Assembly: GCA_016195915.1 (NCBI GenBank) | Contig: JACPYS010000004.1 | Coordinates: forward strand, 1-64,000 | DNA: 64,000 nt | Reading direction: 5' to 3' | Source: Betaproteobacteria bacterium | GTDB taxonomy: Bacteria > Pseudomonadota > Gammaproteobacteria > Burkholderiales > SG8-39 | In this document: positions 42,439 to 54,016 of the stretch, one piece after another | Position numbering within the stretch: position 1 is the stretch's first letter | How the letters are laid out: every line of letters begins with the position of its first letter | Notes under the pieces: generated by a model | The model's database searches: none | What the model was told of the DNA's origin: nothing | What the model saw: the letters and a program-made list of their open reading frames with translations, nothing else | Translations under genes and position numbers: made by a program

Positions 42439-44934
42439 TCAGCGCACGCTCTCCGCAACGAAGGCGCGAATCGAATTCCAGAACTCGGGCGATTGATCGA
42501 CCGTGTTATGCGTCGCGTGCGCGATCAGCGTGCGCCGCGCAGGACCGCCCCACGCGGCAAGCAGGCGATCGGCGTGTTCGGGAGGAATGATTTCGTCGCG
42601 CTGCGCCACCACCGCCAGCAGCGGCACGGAAATCGCGGGGGCAAGCGCCAGAGAATCGAAAGGGTGGCGCAGCATCCAGCGGACCGGCAGAAACGGATAA
42701 TGCCTGCGCGCAACGGCCACAAGGCTGTCGAACGGCGCAACCAGGACAACCGCGCGTATCGGACGCCGCGCCGCCAGTTGCACCGCGACGCCACCGCCGA
42801 GGCTGCGGCCGAACGCCAGGACGCGGGTCGCATCCACGTCCTCACGCCTGACCACTTCGTCATACCACGCGAGCGCGTCGGCGACCAGCGCGCGCTCGGA
42901 TGGCGACCCCCCGCTCGCCCCGTAGCCGCGGTAGTCGACCAGCAGCCATCCGATGCCCGCCGTTGCCCCGGAGCGCTGGTCACCGATCTCGTCGAGCATC
43001 CAGAATACTTCTTCGGCGTTGCCGCCGAAATAGATCACGATCGGCGCCCGCGCCACGCCCGCCGCGCGCATTCTCCAGGCATGCAGCCGAACGCCATCCG
43101 CACTTTCGATGAACAGTTCCTCGACCTGCGGGAAGCGCTTCGCAATGACGGCGCGGCCCAGGTCATCGAGCCGCTGCGGGAAGAAAATCAACCTGTCCTG
43201 CCAGACGAGCGCGAACGATTCGGGCATTGCGTCCAACGGCTGCTCGCTGAGCAGTGCGGGCAGCCACTTCGCCTCGGCGGACTCGCTAGCGAGGGGATCG
43301 CGCCCGAGTACCCGGTGCTTGAGCACCAGTTGCGCAAGCAGCAGCCGGCGGACACTGCCGGTGCGTGCCGCTTCCCACGCGAGTCCAGCCACGCTCGCGA
43401 CGTGATATAGCGCCGAGGCCGATTGGCGCGCGAGCATCTCGCCGCCAGGTTGCGCCGCTTCGCGCGCAAGTGCGCAGGCTCGCTCGATCGCAATGGCAAA
43501 TCGCTCGCGCACCGCGTCTGCCATGCGCGCCTGCGACAGCCTCTCGCGCATCATCGCCTCGAATGCGGGAAGCGCGTCCTCGCGGCGCACGGCGCGGCGC
43601 ACGTCCAGCGCCACCACGTTGCTGGTGCCTTCCCATATGGAGCCGAGGTGCGCATCGCGCACCAGCCGCGCATCGCTCCACTCCTCGATATAGCCGCAAC
43701 CGCCGCGCACCTCCATCGCGTCGCCCGTGACCTGGCGCGCATCGCGGCAGGCGCGATATTTGATCAGCGGTGTGAGCATGCGCACCAGCCGGTAAGCATC
43801 GGCATTGCCACCGTCGGCGGCTTCGAGCGCGGCGGCCGCCTGCAACATCACGCTGCGCGCCTGCTCCGCGCGCAGCATGATCTTCGCCAATTGGCGCTGC
43901 ATCAGCGGCAGGTCGATAAGGCGTTGCCCGAAGGCGACCCGATTGCGCGCGATGAACAACGACTCGGTGAGCGCGCGGCGCATCATGCCGGCCGCGCGCA
44001 CGCCGTTCGACAGGCGCGAGTTGTTGATCATGTCCGTCATCTGCTTGAAGCCGCGGTCGAGCGCGCCAACGGGATGCGCTTCGGCACCCTCGAGCCGGAT
44101 TTCGCCGCTCGCCATGTCGCGCGTGCCGAGCTTGTCCTTCAGTCGCACGATGCGATATCGGTTGGGTGTACCGTCAGATGCGATGCGCGGCAGCAGGAAA
44201 AGCGCGATTCCGCGCGTGCCCGCGGACGCTCCCTCGGGGCGCGCAAGCACCATCGCCAGATCCGCATCGGGATTGGAACAAAACCACTTCTCGCCGTACA
44301 GTAGCCAGCTGCCGTCCGCATCGCGCACGGCACGCGTGGTGATCGCTCCGACATCCGAGCCGGCGTCCTGCTCGGTCATGAACATGGAGCCCTGGGAAAG
44401 CACATCCAGGTCCTGGCTGGTGAGCGCGGGCAGGTAACGCGCGACGAGTTCGGGGGCGCCGTACTTCCTCAGAGTGCGCGTCAGCGAGTCGGTCATGCTT
44501 ACCGGGCAGCACAGCCCGAATTCCGCCTGCACGAACAGGTAGGTCAGCGCGTACTTCGCCGCGGGCGGCATCGGCTGCGGCCAGCCGAGCACACCGCCGC
44601 GGTGCGAAAGCGCAGCGAGGCCATACTCGCCGAATGCAAGGCGTTCCATCGCGACATAGTCGGGGTGTTTTTCGATGCGCTGCTCGTCGAGCCCGGTCCG
44701 GGAGCGGTGGACGAGAGTCGGCGGATTGCGGTCGGCCGACGCTGCAAGCTCGTCCAGCCGTCCGCCGGCGAGCGCGCCGAGACGCTCAAGGTGCGGCTCG
44801 AGGTGCGCAAACAGATCCTGCGGAAGGTAAAGCTGGAGCAGCCGCGCGTACTCCGGATCTGCGCGGTAAAGATTTGCGCCGCGGTTGTCGGGAATTGCGG
44901 CCGCGGCCGGGGCGAAGGATTCGAGCCTGGACAT
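42439..44934 (-). CDS. Fusion of AidB-like acyl-CoA dehydrogenase with C-terminal alpha/beta hydrolase
   Basis: One uninterrupted frame of 831 residues. Residues 1 to about 555 are an AidB-type acyl-CoA dehydrogenase: ALTYLFVQAEFGLCCPVSMT, MFMTEQDAGSDVGAITTRA, GEKWFCSNPDADLAMVLARP, MINNSRLSNGVRAAGMMRRA, FGQRLIDLPLMQRQLAKIML, RGGCGYIEEWSDARLVRDAH. After a linker near 560-615 comes an alpha/beta hydrolase (about 615-831): VEELFIESADGVRLHAWRMR, oxyanion-region IVIYFGGNAEEV, nucleophile elbow GRSLGGG (Ser711), AQRDEIIPPEHAD (Asp780) and HATHNT (His809). AidB proteins bind DNA or act on acyl-CoAs; the hydrolase part resembles Bem46/YqiA-like esterases. The gene follows thiC by only 12 nt. The two domains are usually separate proteins, so a thioesterase coupled to the dehydrogenase is a reasonable but unproven role. 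Confidence 0.8.
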   Translation of the reverse strand: MSRLESFAPAAAAIPDNRGANLYRADPEYARLLQLYLPQDLFAHLEPHLERLGALAGGRLDELAASADRNPPTLVHRSRTGLDEQRIEKHPDYVAMERLAFGEYGLAALSHRGGVLGWPQPMPPAAKYALTYLFVQAEFGLCCPVSMTDSLTRTLRKYGAPELVARYLPALTSQDLDVLSQGSMFMTEQDAGSDVGAITTRAVRDADGSWLLYGEKWFCSNPDADLAMVLARPEGASAGTRGIALFLLPRIASDGTPNRYRIVRLKDKLGTRDMASGEIRLEGAEAHPVGALDRGFKQMTDMINNSRLSNGVRAAGMMRRALTESLFIARNRVAFGQRLIDLPLMQRQLAKIMLRAEQARSVMLQAAAALEAADGGNADAYRLVRMLTPLIKYRACRDARQVTGDAMEVRGGCGYIEEWSDARLVRDAHLGSIWEGTSNVVALDVRRAVRREDALPAFEAMMRERLSQARMADAVRERFAIAIERACALAREAAQPGGEMLARQSASALYHVASVAGLAWEAARTGSVRRLLLAQLVLKHRVLGRDPLASESAEAKWLPALLSEQPLDAMPESFALVWQDRLIFFPQRLDDLGRAVIAKRFPQVEELFIESADGVRLHAWRMRAAGVARAPIVIYFGGNAEEVFWMLDEIGDQRSGATAGIGWLLVDYRGYGASGGSPSERALVADALAWYDEVVRREDVDATRVLAFGRSLGGGVAVQLAARRPIRAVVLVAPFDSLVAVARRHYPFLPVRWMLRHPFDSLALAPAISVPLLAVVAQRDEIIPPEHADRLLAAWGGPARRTLIAHATHNTVDQSPEFWNSIRAFVAESVR

Positions 44935-44946
44935 GGCGTGGGCGGG

Positions 44947-46833
<1,887 letters not shown>

Positions 46834-46837
46834 TCAA

Positions 46838-46920
46838 CGCTTCCCTGCGGCGGCATTACCCGCATCAGGTTCCAAGGGACTCTCTCACCCGCCGTGCACT
46901 CGCACGGCAGGACCCCTACG
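46838..46920 (-). promoter_or_regulatory. TPP riboswitch (THI element) in the thiC leader
   Basis: On the minus strand the THI-box order is clear: GTAGGGGTCCTGCCGTGCGA, then GGGTGAGAGAGTCCCTTGGA, ACCTGATGCGGGTAATGCCG and CCGCAGGGAAGC. The P3 arm is the CTGCCGTGCGAGTGCACGGC hairpin. It lies 53 nt before the thiC ATG, leaving room for an expression platform that likely hides the ribosome site when TPP is bound. It would turn thiC, and possibly the fusion gene behind it, off in thiamine excess. Confidence 0.93.
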
Positions 46921-46931
46921 CCGATTCATTG

Positions 46932-46961
46932 ATTATAGACTTGCGCGCGTATCCGGTACAA
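46932..46961 (-). promoter_or_regulatory. Sigma-70 promoter of thiC
   Basis: The minus strand reads TTGTAC (46961-46956), an 18-bp spacer and a perfect TATAAT (46937-46932). The expected start site is about 46925, just before the riboswitch. It lies back to back with the TetR operator and tetR. Confidence 0.7.
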
Positions 46962-46965
46962 TATA

Positions 46966-46983
46966 TGACTGACTGGTTAGTTA
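46966..46983. promoter_or_regulatory. TetR-type operator upstream of the efflux operon
   Basis: TGACTGACTGGTTAGTTA is an imperfect palindrome (TRACTRA against TTAGTTA around CTGG) of the kind bound by AcrR/TtgR-like repressors. It ends nine bases before the tetR ATG, so it covers the tetR-efflux promoter, and it adjoins the -35 of divergent thiC. Autorepression is inferred. Confidence 0.6.
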
Positions 46984-46991
46984 TTAGAGAC

Positions 46992-47660
46992 ATGAACGCG
47001 CCCCTGCCCACAAGACCGCAGCCGCGCTGGACGCGCCGCAAGGACGCGCGCCCGGAAGAGATCGCCGCGGCGGCGCTGGACCTGTTCGTCGAGCACGGTT
47101 ATGCCGGCACCCGGCTCGAGGATGTCGCTGCGCGCGCCGGTGTGAGCAAAGGAACGCTCTATCTGTACTTCGCCGGCAAGGAAGAACTTTTCAAGGCAGT
47201 GGTGCGCGAAGGGCTCGTTTCGCCGCTCACCGAGTTCCGCAGCACGGTACTCGAGCAGTACAAGGGCAGCGCGTTCGACTTGCTGCGGATCCTGTTCTAC
47301 GGTTGGTGGGAGCGCATCGGTTCGACACGCATCTCCGGCATCCCGAAGCTGATCATCGCCGAAGCCCACAACTTCCCCGAGATCACCAGGTTCTACATCG
47401 ACGAAGTGGTCGTGCCCGGCCAGGCGATGCTCGAATCCATCGTCGCGCGCGGCGTGGCGAGCGGTGAGTTCCGGCGGGTGTCGCCGCGCGAGACCGGCAC
47501 GCTGCTGATTGCGCCGCTGCTGCTGCTTGCGCTGTGGCGCAATTCGCTCGGACATTACGAGCCCGGCGCGATCGACGCGCGGCGCTTCATCGACGCGCAC
47601 CTGGAAATGCTCCGCAATGCGCTGGCGGGTACGCCGGCACGCGTGCACAAGGTCTCCTGA
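46992..47660 (+). CDS. TetR/AcrR-family repressor of the RND efflux operon
   Basis: A 222-residue regulator. The N-terminal helix-turn-helix (about 20-65) reads AAALDLFVEHGYAGTRLEDV and AARAGVSKGTLYLYFAGKEE. The C-terminal ligand domain (about 75-205) resembles the AcrR C-terminal group (ISGIPKLIIAEAHNFPEITR). The start at 46992 (MNAPLPTRPQ) follows the palindromic operator; an upstream in-frame extension would pass through the operator and is unlikely. The MFP gene follows by nine bases. It should derepress the pump when a toxic ligand binds. Confidence 0.87.
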   Translation: MNAPLPTRPQPRWTRRKDARPEEIAAAALDLFVEHGYAGTRLEDVAARAGVSKGTLYLYFAGKEELFKAVVREGLVSPLTEFRSTVLEQYKGSAFDLLRILFYGWWERIGSTRISGIPKLIIAEAHNFPEITRFYIDEVVVPGQAMLESIVARGVASGEFRRVSPRETGTLLIAPLLLLALWRNSLGHYEPGAIDARRFIDAHLEMLRNALAGTPARVHKVS

Positions 47661-47669
47661 AAGGCGCCC

Positions 47670-48812
47670 ATGTCCTCCAACGCTCGCCGTTCACTACTCG
47701 CCATTGCCGTCGCGCTGGCAGTGGCTGCTGCGCTGTTCACGAGCATCGCGAACGTGCGCAGCAAGGCGGCCGCAACCGCAGCGGCAGCGGATGCGCCCAG
47801 CCCCGCGATCGAGTTCCTGCCTGCGGATTTGCACACGCTCAAGGCCGCGCCGCTCTCGCGCACGTTGCCGCTCACCGGCACGTTCGCAGCGCTCAACGAG
47901 ACCACGGTCAAGGCCAAGGTCGCGGGGGAACTCGTCGAGGTCACGGTGCGCGAAGGCGAGAGCGTGAAACGCGGGCAAACGCTCGCGCGCATCGACCCGA
48001 CGGAAGTGCAGGCGCGCGTCGCGGCCCGCCAGGCCGACGTCGAGGCCGCACGGGCGCAACTGACCTGGGCGGAGAAGAACCGCAACACGCAAAAGGCGCT
48101 GCTCGACAAGAGCTTCATATCGCAGAACGCTTTCGACAACGTGCAGAGCAACCAGGATGTTGCCATCGCGAGGCTGCGCGCGGCCGAAGCCGACCTGGTG
48201 GTGGCGAGGAAATCTCTCGGCGATTCCGTGCTGAGCGCGCCGATCGGCGGCATCGTCGCCCAGCGCCACGCGCAGCCCGGAGAACGCGTGCCGCTCGACG
48301 CGAGGATCGTCACGATCGTGGACCTTGCGCGGCTGGAACTGGGCGCATCGGTGCCCGCAGCAAGCATCGGGCAGGTCAAGGTCGGTCAAACGGTCGCCTT
48401 CCGCGTGGACGGATTCGGCGAGCGCGAGTTCGCAGGGCGCATCGAGCGGATCAACCCCTCCACGACCGCCGGCTCGCGCGTCATCAGCGTCTACGCGGTG
48501 ATCGACAACCAGGATGCCGTGCTGCGCTCAGGCATGTTCGCCCAAGGCGAGATCGTTCTCGAGCGCACCGAGAACGCCGTGGCCATTCCCGTCTCCGCGT
48601 TGCGCGAGGAAGCGGGCCAGAGCTTCGTCTACGCGATCGAAAACGGCGTGCTGCGACGCAAGCCGGTCAGGACCGGTCCCGTGGGCGGCGTCGAGAGCGT
48701 ACCCGTGCTCGAGGGCCTGCGCCCGGGCGACATCATCGTGCGACACAATCTCGGCGCGCTGCGCGAAGGCGTTGAGGCGCGCATCGCAGCCCCCCCTTCC
48801 GCGGCGCGCTGA
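47670..48812 (+). CDS. RND efflux periplasmic adaptor (MFP)
   Basis: A 380-residue membrane-fusion protein. The N-terminal signal/anchor helix is at about 8-27. The biotinyl-lipoyl half-motifs are TVKAKVAGELVEVTVREGES and SVLSAPIGGIVAQRHAQPGE, flanking an alpha-hairpin (about 108-165). Beta-barrel and membrane-proximal domains follow, with VSALREEAGQSFVYAIENGV. No lipobox Cys was seen, so the anchor is probably an uncleaved helix. It links the inner-membrane pump to TolC. It lies between tetR and the pump gene. Confidence 0.88.
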   Translation: MSSNARRSLLAIAVALAVAAALFTSIANVRSKAAATAAAADAPSPAIEFLPADLHTLKAAPLSRTLPLTGTFAALNETTVKAKVAGELVEVTVREGESVKRGQTLARIDPTEVQARVAARQADVEAARAQLTWAEKNRNTQKALLDKSFISQNAFDNVQSNQDVAIARLRAAEADLVVARKSLGDSVLSAPIGGIVAQRHAQPGERVPLDARIVTIVDLARLELGASVPAASIGQVKVGQTVAFRVDGFGEREFAGRIERINPSTTAGSRVISVYAVIDNQDAVLRSGMFAQGEIVLERTENAVAIPVSALREEAGQSFVYAIENGVLRRKPVRTGPVGGVESVPVLEGLRPGDIIVRHNLGALREGVEARIAAPPSAAR

Positions 48813-48825
48813 GGCGCTGACGGCA

Positions 48826-51800
48826 ATGTGGTTCACGCGCATCAGCATCCAGAACCCGGTATTCGCGACCATGATGATGGCCGCCCTGCTGGTGCTGGGC
48901 CTGTTTTCCTATCACCGTTTGCCGGTCGAACAGTTCCCCGACGTGAGCTTTCCCGTGGTGGTGGTGACCACCGCGTTTCCCGGCGCTGCGCCCGAGAACG
49001 TCGAGGAAGAAGTCACGCGCAAGATCGAAGAATCGGTCAACACCATCAGCGGCATCAAGACGCTTTCTTCGCGTTCCTACGAGGGCGTTTCGGTGGTGAT
49101 CGTCGAGTTCGACCTCACGATCGACCCGAAGCTCGCCGCGCAGGACGTGCGGGAGAAGATCGCCCTGATCCGCTCGGGCTTCCGCGACGAGATCAAGGAG
49201 CCGCGCGTCTCGCGCTTCAACCCGGACGACCTCCCGATCGCGTCAGTCGCGGTGACTTCGCCCGGGCGCTCCCTGCGCGAGCTCACTTCGCTCGCCGACC
49301 AGGTCATCAAGAAGCGGCTGGAAAACATCGGCGGGGTCGGTCAGGCAACGCTGGTGGGCGGCGTGAAGCGCGAGATCAAGGTGATCCTCAAGCCCGAGGA
49401 GATGGAAGCGCAGAAGATCGGCGCCGACCAGATTATCCAGGCGCTGCGCAGCGAGAACCAGGATCTGCCCGCGGGAAGCCTCATCACCAGCGGAGACGAG
49501 CGCACCGTGCAGGTGAAGGCGCGGCTCACCGAAGCGCGCGATTTCCGCAGCCTGATCGTCGCGCGCCGCGGCGGCAAGGCGGTGGCGCTGGGCGCGATCG
49601 CCGACATCGTCGACGGAGAGCAGGAGGAGGAAAGCGCCGCGCTGGTCAACGGCGTTCGTGCCCTGTCGATCGACATCATCAAGGCGCAGGGCGAGAACAC
49701 CATCGCGGTGGTCGACGGCGTTCGCCGCGTGGTCGCCGAGCTTCCCCGCCTGCTGCCCCCGGACGTCAGGCTCGAGATCGTGCGCGACGCCTCGACCGGC
49801 ATCCGCAACTCCGTTGCGGACGTGAAGAAGACGCTGATCGAGGGTGCGCTGCTCACCGTCGCGATCGTGTTCCTGTTCCTCGCTTCCTGGCGCAGCACCG
49901 TGATCACGGGGCTCACGCTTCCGATCGCGCTGATCGGCGCGTTCCTGTTCGTCTACGCATTCGGGTTTACGATCAACCTGCTCACGCTGATGGCCCTTTC
50001 GCTCTCGGTCGGACTGCTGATCGACGACGCCATCGTGGTGCGCGAGAACATCGTGCGCCACGTCGCGCTCGGCAGCGACCATCACAGCGCCGCGCTCGAG
50101 GGCACGCAGGAAATCGGCCTGGCGGTGCTCGCGACCACCTTGTCGATCGTCGCGGTGTTCCTGCCGGTCGGGTTCATGGGAGGCATCATCGGGCGTTTTT
50201 TCCACCAGTTCGGGCTCACCGTGGTCGCCGCGGTCCTGATATCGATGTTCGTTTCGTTCACTCTCGACCCGATGCTCTCGTCGATCTGGCACGACCCGCA
50301 GGCGGAAGGACAGTTCGGCACGGGCCCGCTCGGCCGGCTGCTCGCCTGGTTTCACCGGCTCATGGAAAGTTTCACGGCGCTCTACCAGCGGCTCCTCGGC
50401 TGGAGCCTCGAGCATCGCAAGACGGTGCTCGCGATTGCACTGGCGAGTTTTCTCGGCGCCTTCCCGATGATGAAGTTTCTCGGCTCGGAGTTCGTGCCCG
50501 AGCCGGATCTGTCCGAGCTGCAGGTGCAGTTCAAGACGCCGGTGGGGTCCTCGCTCGCCCTGACGCAGAGCAAGGCGGTGCAAGTCGAGACCGCACTGCG
50601 CGGGTTTCCGGAGATCAAGCATACCTATACGACGATCAATACCGGTTTCGCGCAAGGCAAACACAAGGTCAACATGTTCGTCCAGCTGCTGCCGCGCGAT
50701 CAGCGCTCGCGCTCGCAGGAAAGCCTCACAAAACCTTTGCGGGAACGCCTGGCCCGGATCGCGGGTATCGAACTGACCCAGATTGGCGCGTACAAGGCGG
50801 TCTCGAGCGGCAAGCCGGTACAGGTCTCGCTGCTCGGCCAGGACCGGCAGGTACTCGACGATCTCTCGCGCCAGGTGATCGCGGCGCTGCGCGAAGTGCC
50901 GGGCGCAGTCGACATCGAATCGAGCAACGAGGCCTCCAAGCCGCAGGTTTCCGTCGAGCTCAAGCGCGAACTCGCCTCGGAGCTCGGGGTCGGCGTCGCG
51001 CAGATCGCGGCAAGCTTGCGCCCCTTGCTCGCGGGCCAGGCCGTGGGCAATTGGCGCGCGCCGGACGACCAGTACTACGACGTGACCGTGCGCGTCTCGC
51101 GCGGCGACCGCGCGCAGATCTCGGACCTCGAGCGCGTGCCCCTTGCGGCGAACCAGCTGGATGCAAACGGCTCACCCCGCATGGTGCAGTTGCGTGAAGT
51201 TTCGACCATGCGCGCGGACACTGGCGCGCAGCAGATCAACCGCAAGGAGCAGCTGCGCGAAGTGCTGGTCACCGGGAACGCTTTCGGCCGCCCGGCAGGC
51301 GACGTCGCCAGTGACCTGAAAAAGCGCGTCGAGGCGATCGCGTTCCCGCCCGGCTACCGTTTCCTGATGGGCGGTTCTTCGAAGGACATCCAGGAGTCGC
51401 TTACCTACGCAGGCCAGGCACTGGTGCTGGCGGTGATCTTCATCTACCTGATCCTCGCATCCCAGTTCGGTTCGTTCCTGCAGCCGCTGGCGATCATGAT
51501 GTCGCTTCCGCTATCGCTGATCGGGGTGGTGATGGCGCTGCTGGTGGCGCGCTCCACGCTGAACATCTTTTCAATCATCGGATTCATCATGCTGATGGGT
51601 TTGGTGACCAAGAACGCCATTCTGCTGGTCGATTTCATCAACCACGCACGCAAGGGCGGCAGGCCGCGTGCCCAGGCAGTGCTCGAGGCCGGACGCGTCC
51701 GGCTGCGCCCGATCCTGATGACCACGCTGGCGATGATTTTCGGCATGCTGCCGCTCGCGCTCGGGCTCGGTGAAGGCGGAGAGCAGCGTGCCCCGATGGG

Positions 51801-51936
51801 CCAGGCGGTGATCGGCGGCGTGATCACTTCGGGATTGCTCACGCTGGTGGTGGTGCCCGTGATCTACACCTACCTCGATGATCTCGCCGATTGGGCGTTG
51901 CGACTCGCGCGCGGGCGGCAGCCGCGCGAGGCATGA
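48826..51936 (+). CDS. RND multidrug efflux pump (HAE1 family)
   Basis: A 1,036-residue inner-membrane antiporter with 12 predicted helices and two large periplasmic loops. The start at 48826 begins [23 protein letters not shown] landmarks are [40 protein letters not shown], the proton-relay [20 protein letters not shown] in helix 4, and [20 protein letters not shown] with [20 protein letters not shown] near the C-terminus. The DD pair in helix 4 supports proton coupling and an HAE-type (drug) rather than heavy-metal pump. It is coupled with the MFP and, after pcm, with the TolC gene. Substrates are unknown. Confidence 0.92.
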   Translation: MWFTRISIQNPVFATMMMAALLVLGLFSYHRLPVEQFPDVSFPVVVVTTAFPGAAPENVEEEVTRKIEESVNTISGIKTLSSRSYEGVSVVIVEFDLTIDPKLAAQDVREKIALIRSGFRDEIKEPRVSRFNPDDLPIASVAVTSPGRSLRELTSLADQVIKKRLENIGGVGQATLVGGVKREIKVILKPEEMEAQKIGADQIIQALRSENQDLPAGSLITSGDERTVQVKARLTEARDFRSLIVARRGGKAVALGAIADIVDGEQEEESAALVNGVRALSIDIIKAQGENTIAVVDGVRRVVAELPRLLPPDVRLEIVRDASTGIRNSVADVKKTLIEGALLTVAIVFLFLASWRSTVITGLTLPIALIGAFLFVYAFGFTINLLTLMALSLSVGLLIDDAIVVRENIVRHVALGSDHHSAALEGTQEIGLAVLATTLSIVAVFLPVGFMGGIIGRFFHQFGLTVVAAVLISMFVSFTLDPMLSSIWHDPQAEGQFGTGPLGRLLAWFHRLMESFTALYQRLLGWSLEHRKTVLAIALASFLGAFPMMKFLGSEFVPEPDLSELQVQFKTPVGSSLALTQSKAVQVETALRGFPEIKHTYTTINTGFAQGKHKVNMFVQLLPRDQRSRSQESLTKPLRERLARIAGIELTQIGAYKAVSSGKPVQVSLLGQDRQVLDDLSRQVIAALREVPGAVDIESSNEASKPQVSVELKRELASELGVGVAQIAASLRPLLAGQAVGNWRAPDDQYYDVTVRVSRGDRAQISDLERVPLAANQLDANGSPRMVQLREVSTMRADTGAQQINRKEQLREVLVTGNAFGRPAGDVASDLKKRVEAIAFPPGYRFLMGGSSKDIQESLTYAGQALVLAVIFIYLILASQFGSFLQPLAIMMSLPLSLIGVVMALLVARSTLNIFSIIGFIMLMGLVTKNAILLVDFINHARKGGRPRAQAVLEAGRVRLRPILMTTLAMIFGMLPLALGLGEGGEQRAPMGQAVIGGVITSGLLTLVVVPVIYTYLDDLADWALRLARGRQPREA

Positions 51937-52010
51937 ACCGAGGGCTGAACTTCGGCGAATGAGTTACAATTTCAATCCCGTCCCGCAGCCCCCCTCGCCC
52001 CTTCCCGCCC

Positions 52011-52664
52011 ATGAACTACGAACAAGCCCGATTCAACATGGTCGAACAGCAGATTCGCCCCTGGGAGGTCCTCGACCAGACGGTGCTTGACCTGCTCTAC
52101 GTGGTGCCGCGCGAGGAATTCGTGCCGCCAGCCTTCAGGGCGCTCGCCTTCTCCGACATGGAAATTCCCCTCGGCGAGGGGCAGAAGATGTGGGCGCCGA
52201 AAATCGAAGCGCGCGTGCTGCAGGAGCTGCAGGTGAAGAAATCCGACCGCGTGCTCGAGATCGGGACCGGCAGCGGTTATCTCACGGCACTGCTCGCGCA
52301 TCGCGCCGCGCACGTCCGGTCGGTGGAGATCGGGCCCGCGCTCGTGGAATTCGGCCGCGCCAACCTGGCCCGCCACGGCGCGGTCAACGTGACGGTGGAA
52401 GCCGGCGATGGAGCGCGCGGGTGGGCGCTGGAAGCGACGTTTGACGTGATCGTGCTCACCGGCTCGACGCCGGTGCTGCCGGACGCCTTTGTCAGGCAGC
52501 TCGCCCCCGGCGGGCGGCTGTTCGCCGTGCTCGGCGATGCGCCGGTGATGGTGGCGCGCGTGGTGAGCTCCAACGCACCGGGCGTCGTGAGCAACGTCGA
52601 CCTGTTCGAGACCGAGATCGCGCCGCTCGTGAACTGCGAGCAGCCGCCGCGTTTCCGCTTCTAA
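52011..52664 (+). CDS. pcm: Protein-L-isoaspartate O-methyltransferase family protein
   Basis: A 217-residue AdoMet-dependent methyltransferase. MVEQQIRPWEVLDQTVLDLL is the N-terminal family start, EEFVPPAFRALAFSDMEIPL precedes the AdoMet motif LEIGTGSGYLTALLAHRAAH, and VLTGSTPVLPDAFVRQLAPG follows. It initiates repair of isoaspartyl residues in damaged proteins. The substrate motif is somewhat shorter than in E. coli Pcm (GQKMWAPKIEARVL where TISQP is usual), so a modified specificity is possible. It lies between the pump and tolC, a conserved order in betaproteobacteria. Confidence 0.85.
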   Translation: MNYEQARFNMVEQQIRPWEVLDQTVLDLLYVVPREEFVPPAFRALAFSDMEIPLGEGQKMWAPKIEARVLQELQVKKSDRVLEIGTGSGYLTALLAHRAAHVRSVEIGPALVEFGRANLARHGAVNVTVEAGDGARGWALEATFDVIVLTGSTPVLPDAFVRQLAPGGRLFAVLGDAPVMVARVVSSNAPGVVSNVDLFETEIAPLVNCEQPPRFRF

Positions 52665-52672
52665 AGACGCCG

Positions 52673-54016
52673 ATGAATGCCATGACCGGCAGTATCCGCG
52701 GCTTCGTTCTCGTCGCCTCGTTCGCGGCGGCACAAGCGACCGGCGCATCGGACCTGATGCAGGTATACCGCGACGCGCGCGGATTCGACGCGCAGTATTC
52801 AGCGGCGCGCTACGCCTTGCGCGCAGGCCTCGAAAAGCTCCCGCAGGGCCGCGCACTGGTGCTGCCTACGCTCGGGCTGACTGCGGGCGATACGAGGAGC
52901 CATCTGGGACTTGATCCCTATGGTCCCAATCCCGTTCCCCATTCCGCGCGCACCTTCTACAACCGGAACTACCAGCTCAACTTCAGCCAGCCGATTTATC
53001 GGCCGCAAAACTGGCTGCAATCCGACCAGGGCGAACTGCAGGTGAAGCAGGCCGAGGCGATCTATGGCCAGGCCGGACAGGACCTGGTGGTGCGGGTGGC
53101 GCAAGCCTATTTCGACGTACTCGCCAGCGAGGACACTCTCGCACTGGTGCGCGCCCAGAAAGCCGCCATCGCCGAGCAACTCGCGCAGGCCAGACGCAAC
53201 TTCGAGGTAGGCACCGCAACCATCACCGATACACACGAGGCGCAGGCGCGCTTCGACCTTTCCAGTGCGCAGGAGATCTCGGCGCTGAACGACCTCGAAA
53301 ACAAGGCGCGCGCGCTCCAGCAGATCGCCGGAAAATCCTACGACAAGCTGTCACCTCTGCGACCCGACGTGAAGCTTGCGCCACCCAATCCGAACAACAT
53401 GCAACCCTGGGTGGAACTCGCTGACAAACAGGCCTATCCGGTGGTGATCCAGGAGGCGGTGGCCGAGATCGCAAGCCTGTCCGCGAAGTCCGGCAAGCTC
53501 GCGCACCATCCGACCCTCGATCTGGTGGCTGGCTACGGGCAGACCTGGCAGACCGGCTCGACGATTTCCGGCAACAGCGCCCAACTGAATCTCGGCTCGA
53601 TCGGGTTGCAGTTCGCGGTCCCGCTCTACCAGGGCGGCGCGATCAGTTCGCGCGAGCGCGAGGCGGCCGCGCTTTATGAAAAGTCGAAGGAAGATCTGCA
53701 GAATGCGCGCCGTTCGAGCGTGCTGCTCGCGCAGCAGTCCTACCTGACGGTGATCAACGGCATCGCGCAGGTCGGGGCGCTCGAGCAGGCCCTGGTATCG
53801 AGCCAGAGCGCGCTCGATTCGAACAAGCTAGGCTACGAGGTCGGGGTGCGCATCAACATCGACGTGCTGAACGCGCAGCAGCAGTTGTTCTCGACGCGCC
53901 GCGACCTTGCGTTGGCGCGTTACAACACGATCACCAGCCACCTGCGCCTGAAGGGCGCTGCCGGCAGCCTCAAGGAAGAAGATCTCGAGGAAGTGAACCG
54001 CGCACTGGCTCCCTAG
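52673..54016 (+). CDS. tolC: TolC-family outer-membrane efflux channel
   Basis: A 447-residue outer-membrane factor with a signal peptide (about 1-24, ending ATGASD). Two OEP repeats are seen: NRNYQLNFSQPIYRPQNWLQ followed by QAYFDVLASEDTLALVRAQK, and GLQFAVPLYQGGAISSRERE followed by LGYEVGVRINIDVLNAQQQL. It forms the trimeric exit duct for the RND pump upstream and probably for type I export. Its stop and the convergent waaA stop share the tetranucleotide CTAG (54013-54016). Confidence 0.93.
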   Translation: MNAMTGSIRGFVLVASFAAAQATGASDLMQVYRDARGFDAQYSAARYALRAGLEKLPQGRALVLPTLGLTAGDTRSHLGLDPYGPNPVPHSARTFYNRNYQLNFSQPIYRPQNWLQSDQGELQVKQAEAIYGQAGQDLVVRVAQAYFDVLASEDTLALVRAQKAAIAEQLAQARRNFEVGTATITDTHEAQARFDLSSAQEISALNDLENKARALQQIAGKSYDKLSPLRPDVKLAPPNPNNMQPWVELADKQAYPVVIQEAVAEIASLSAKSGKLAHHPTLDLVAGYGQTWQTGSTISGNSAQLNLGSIGLQFAVPLYQGGAISSREREAAALYEKSKEDLQNARRSSVLLAQQSYLTVINGIAQVGALEQALVSSQSALDSNKLGYEVGVRINIDVLNAQQQLFSTRRDLALARYNTITSHLRLKGAAGSLKEEDLEEVNRALAP

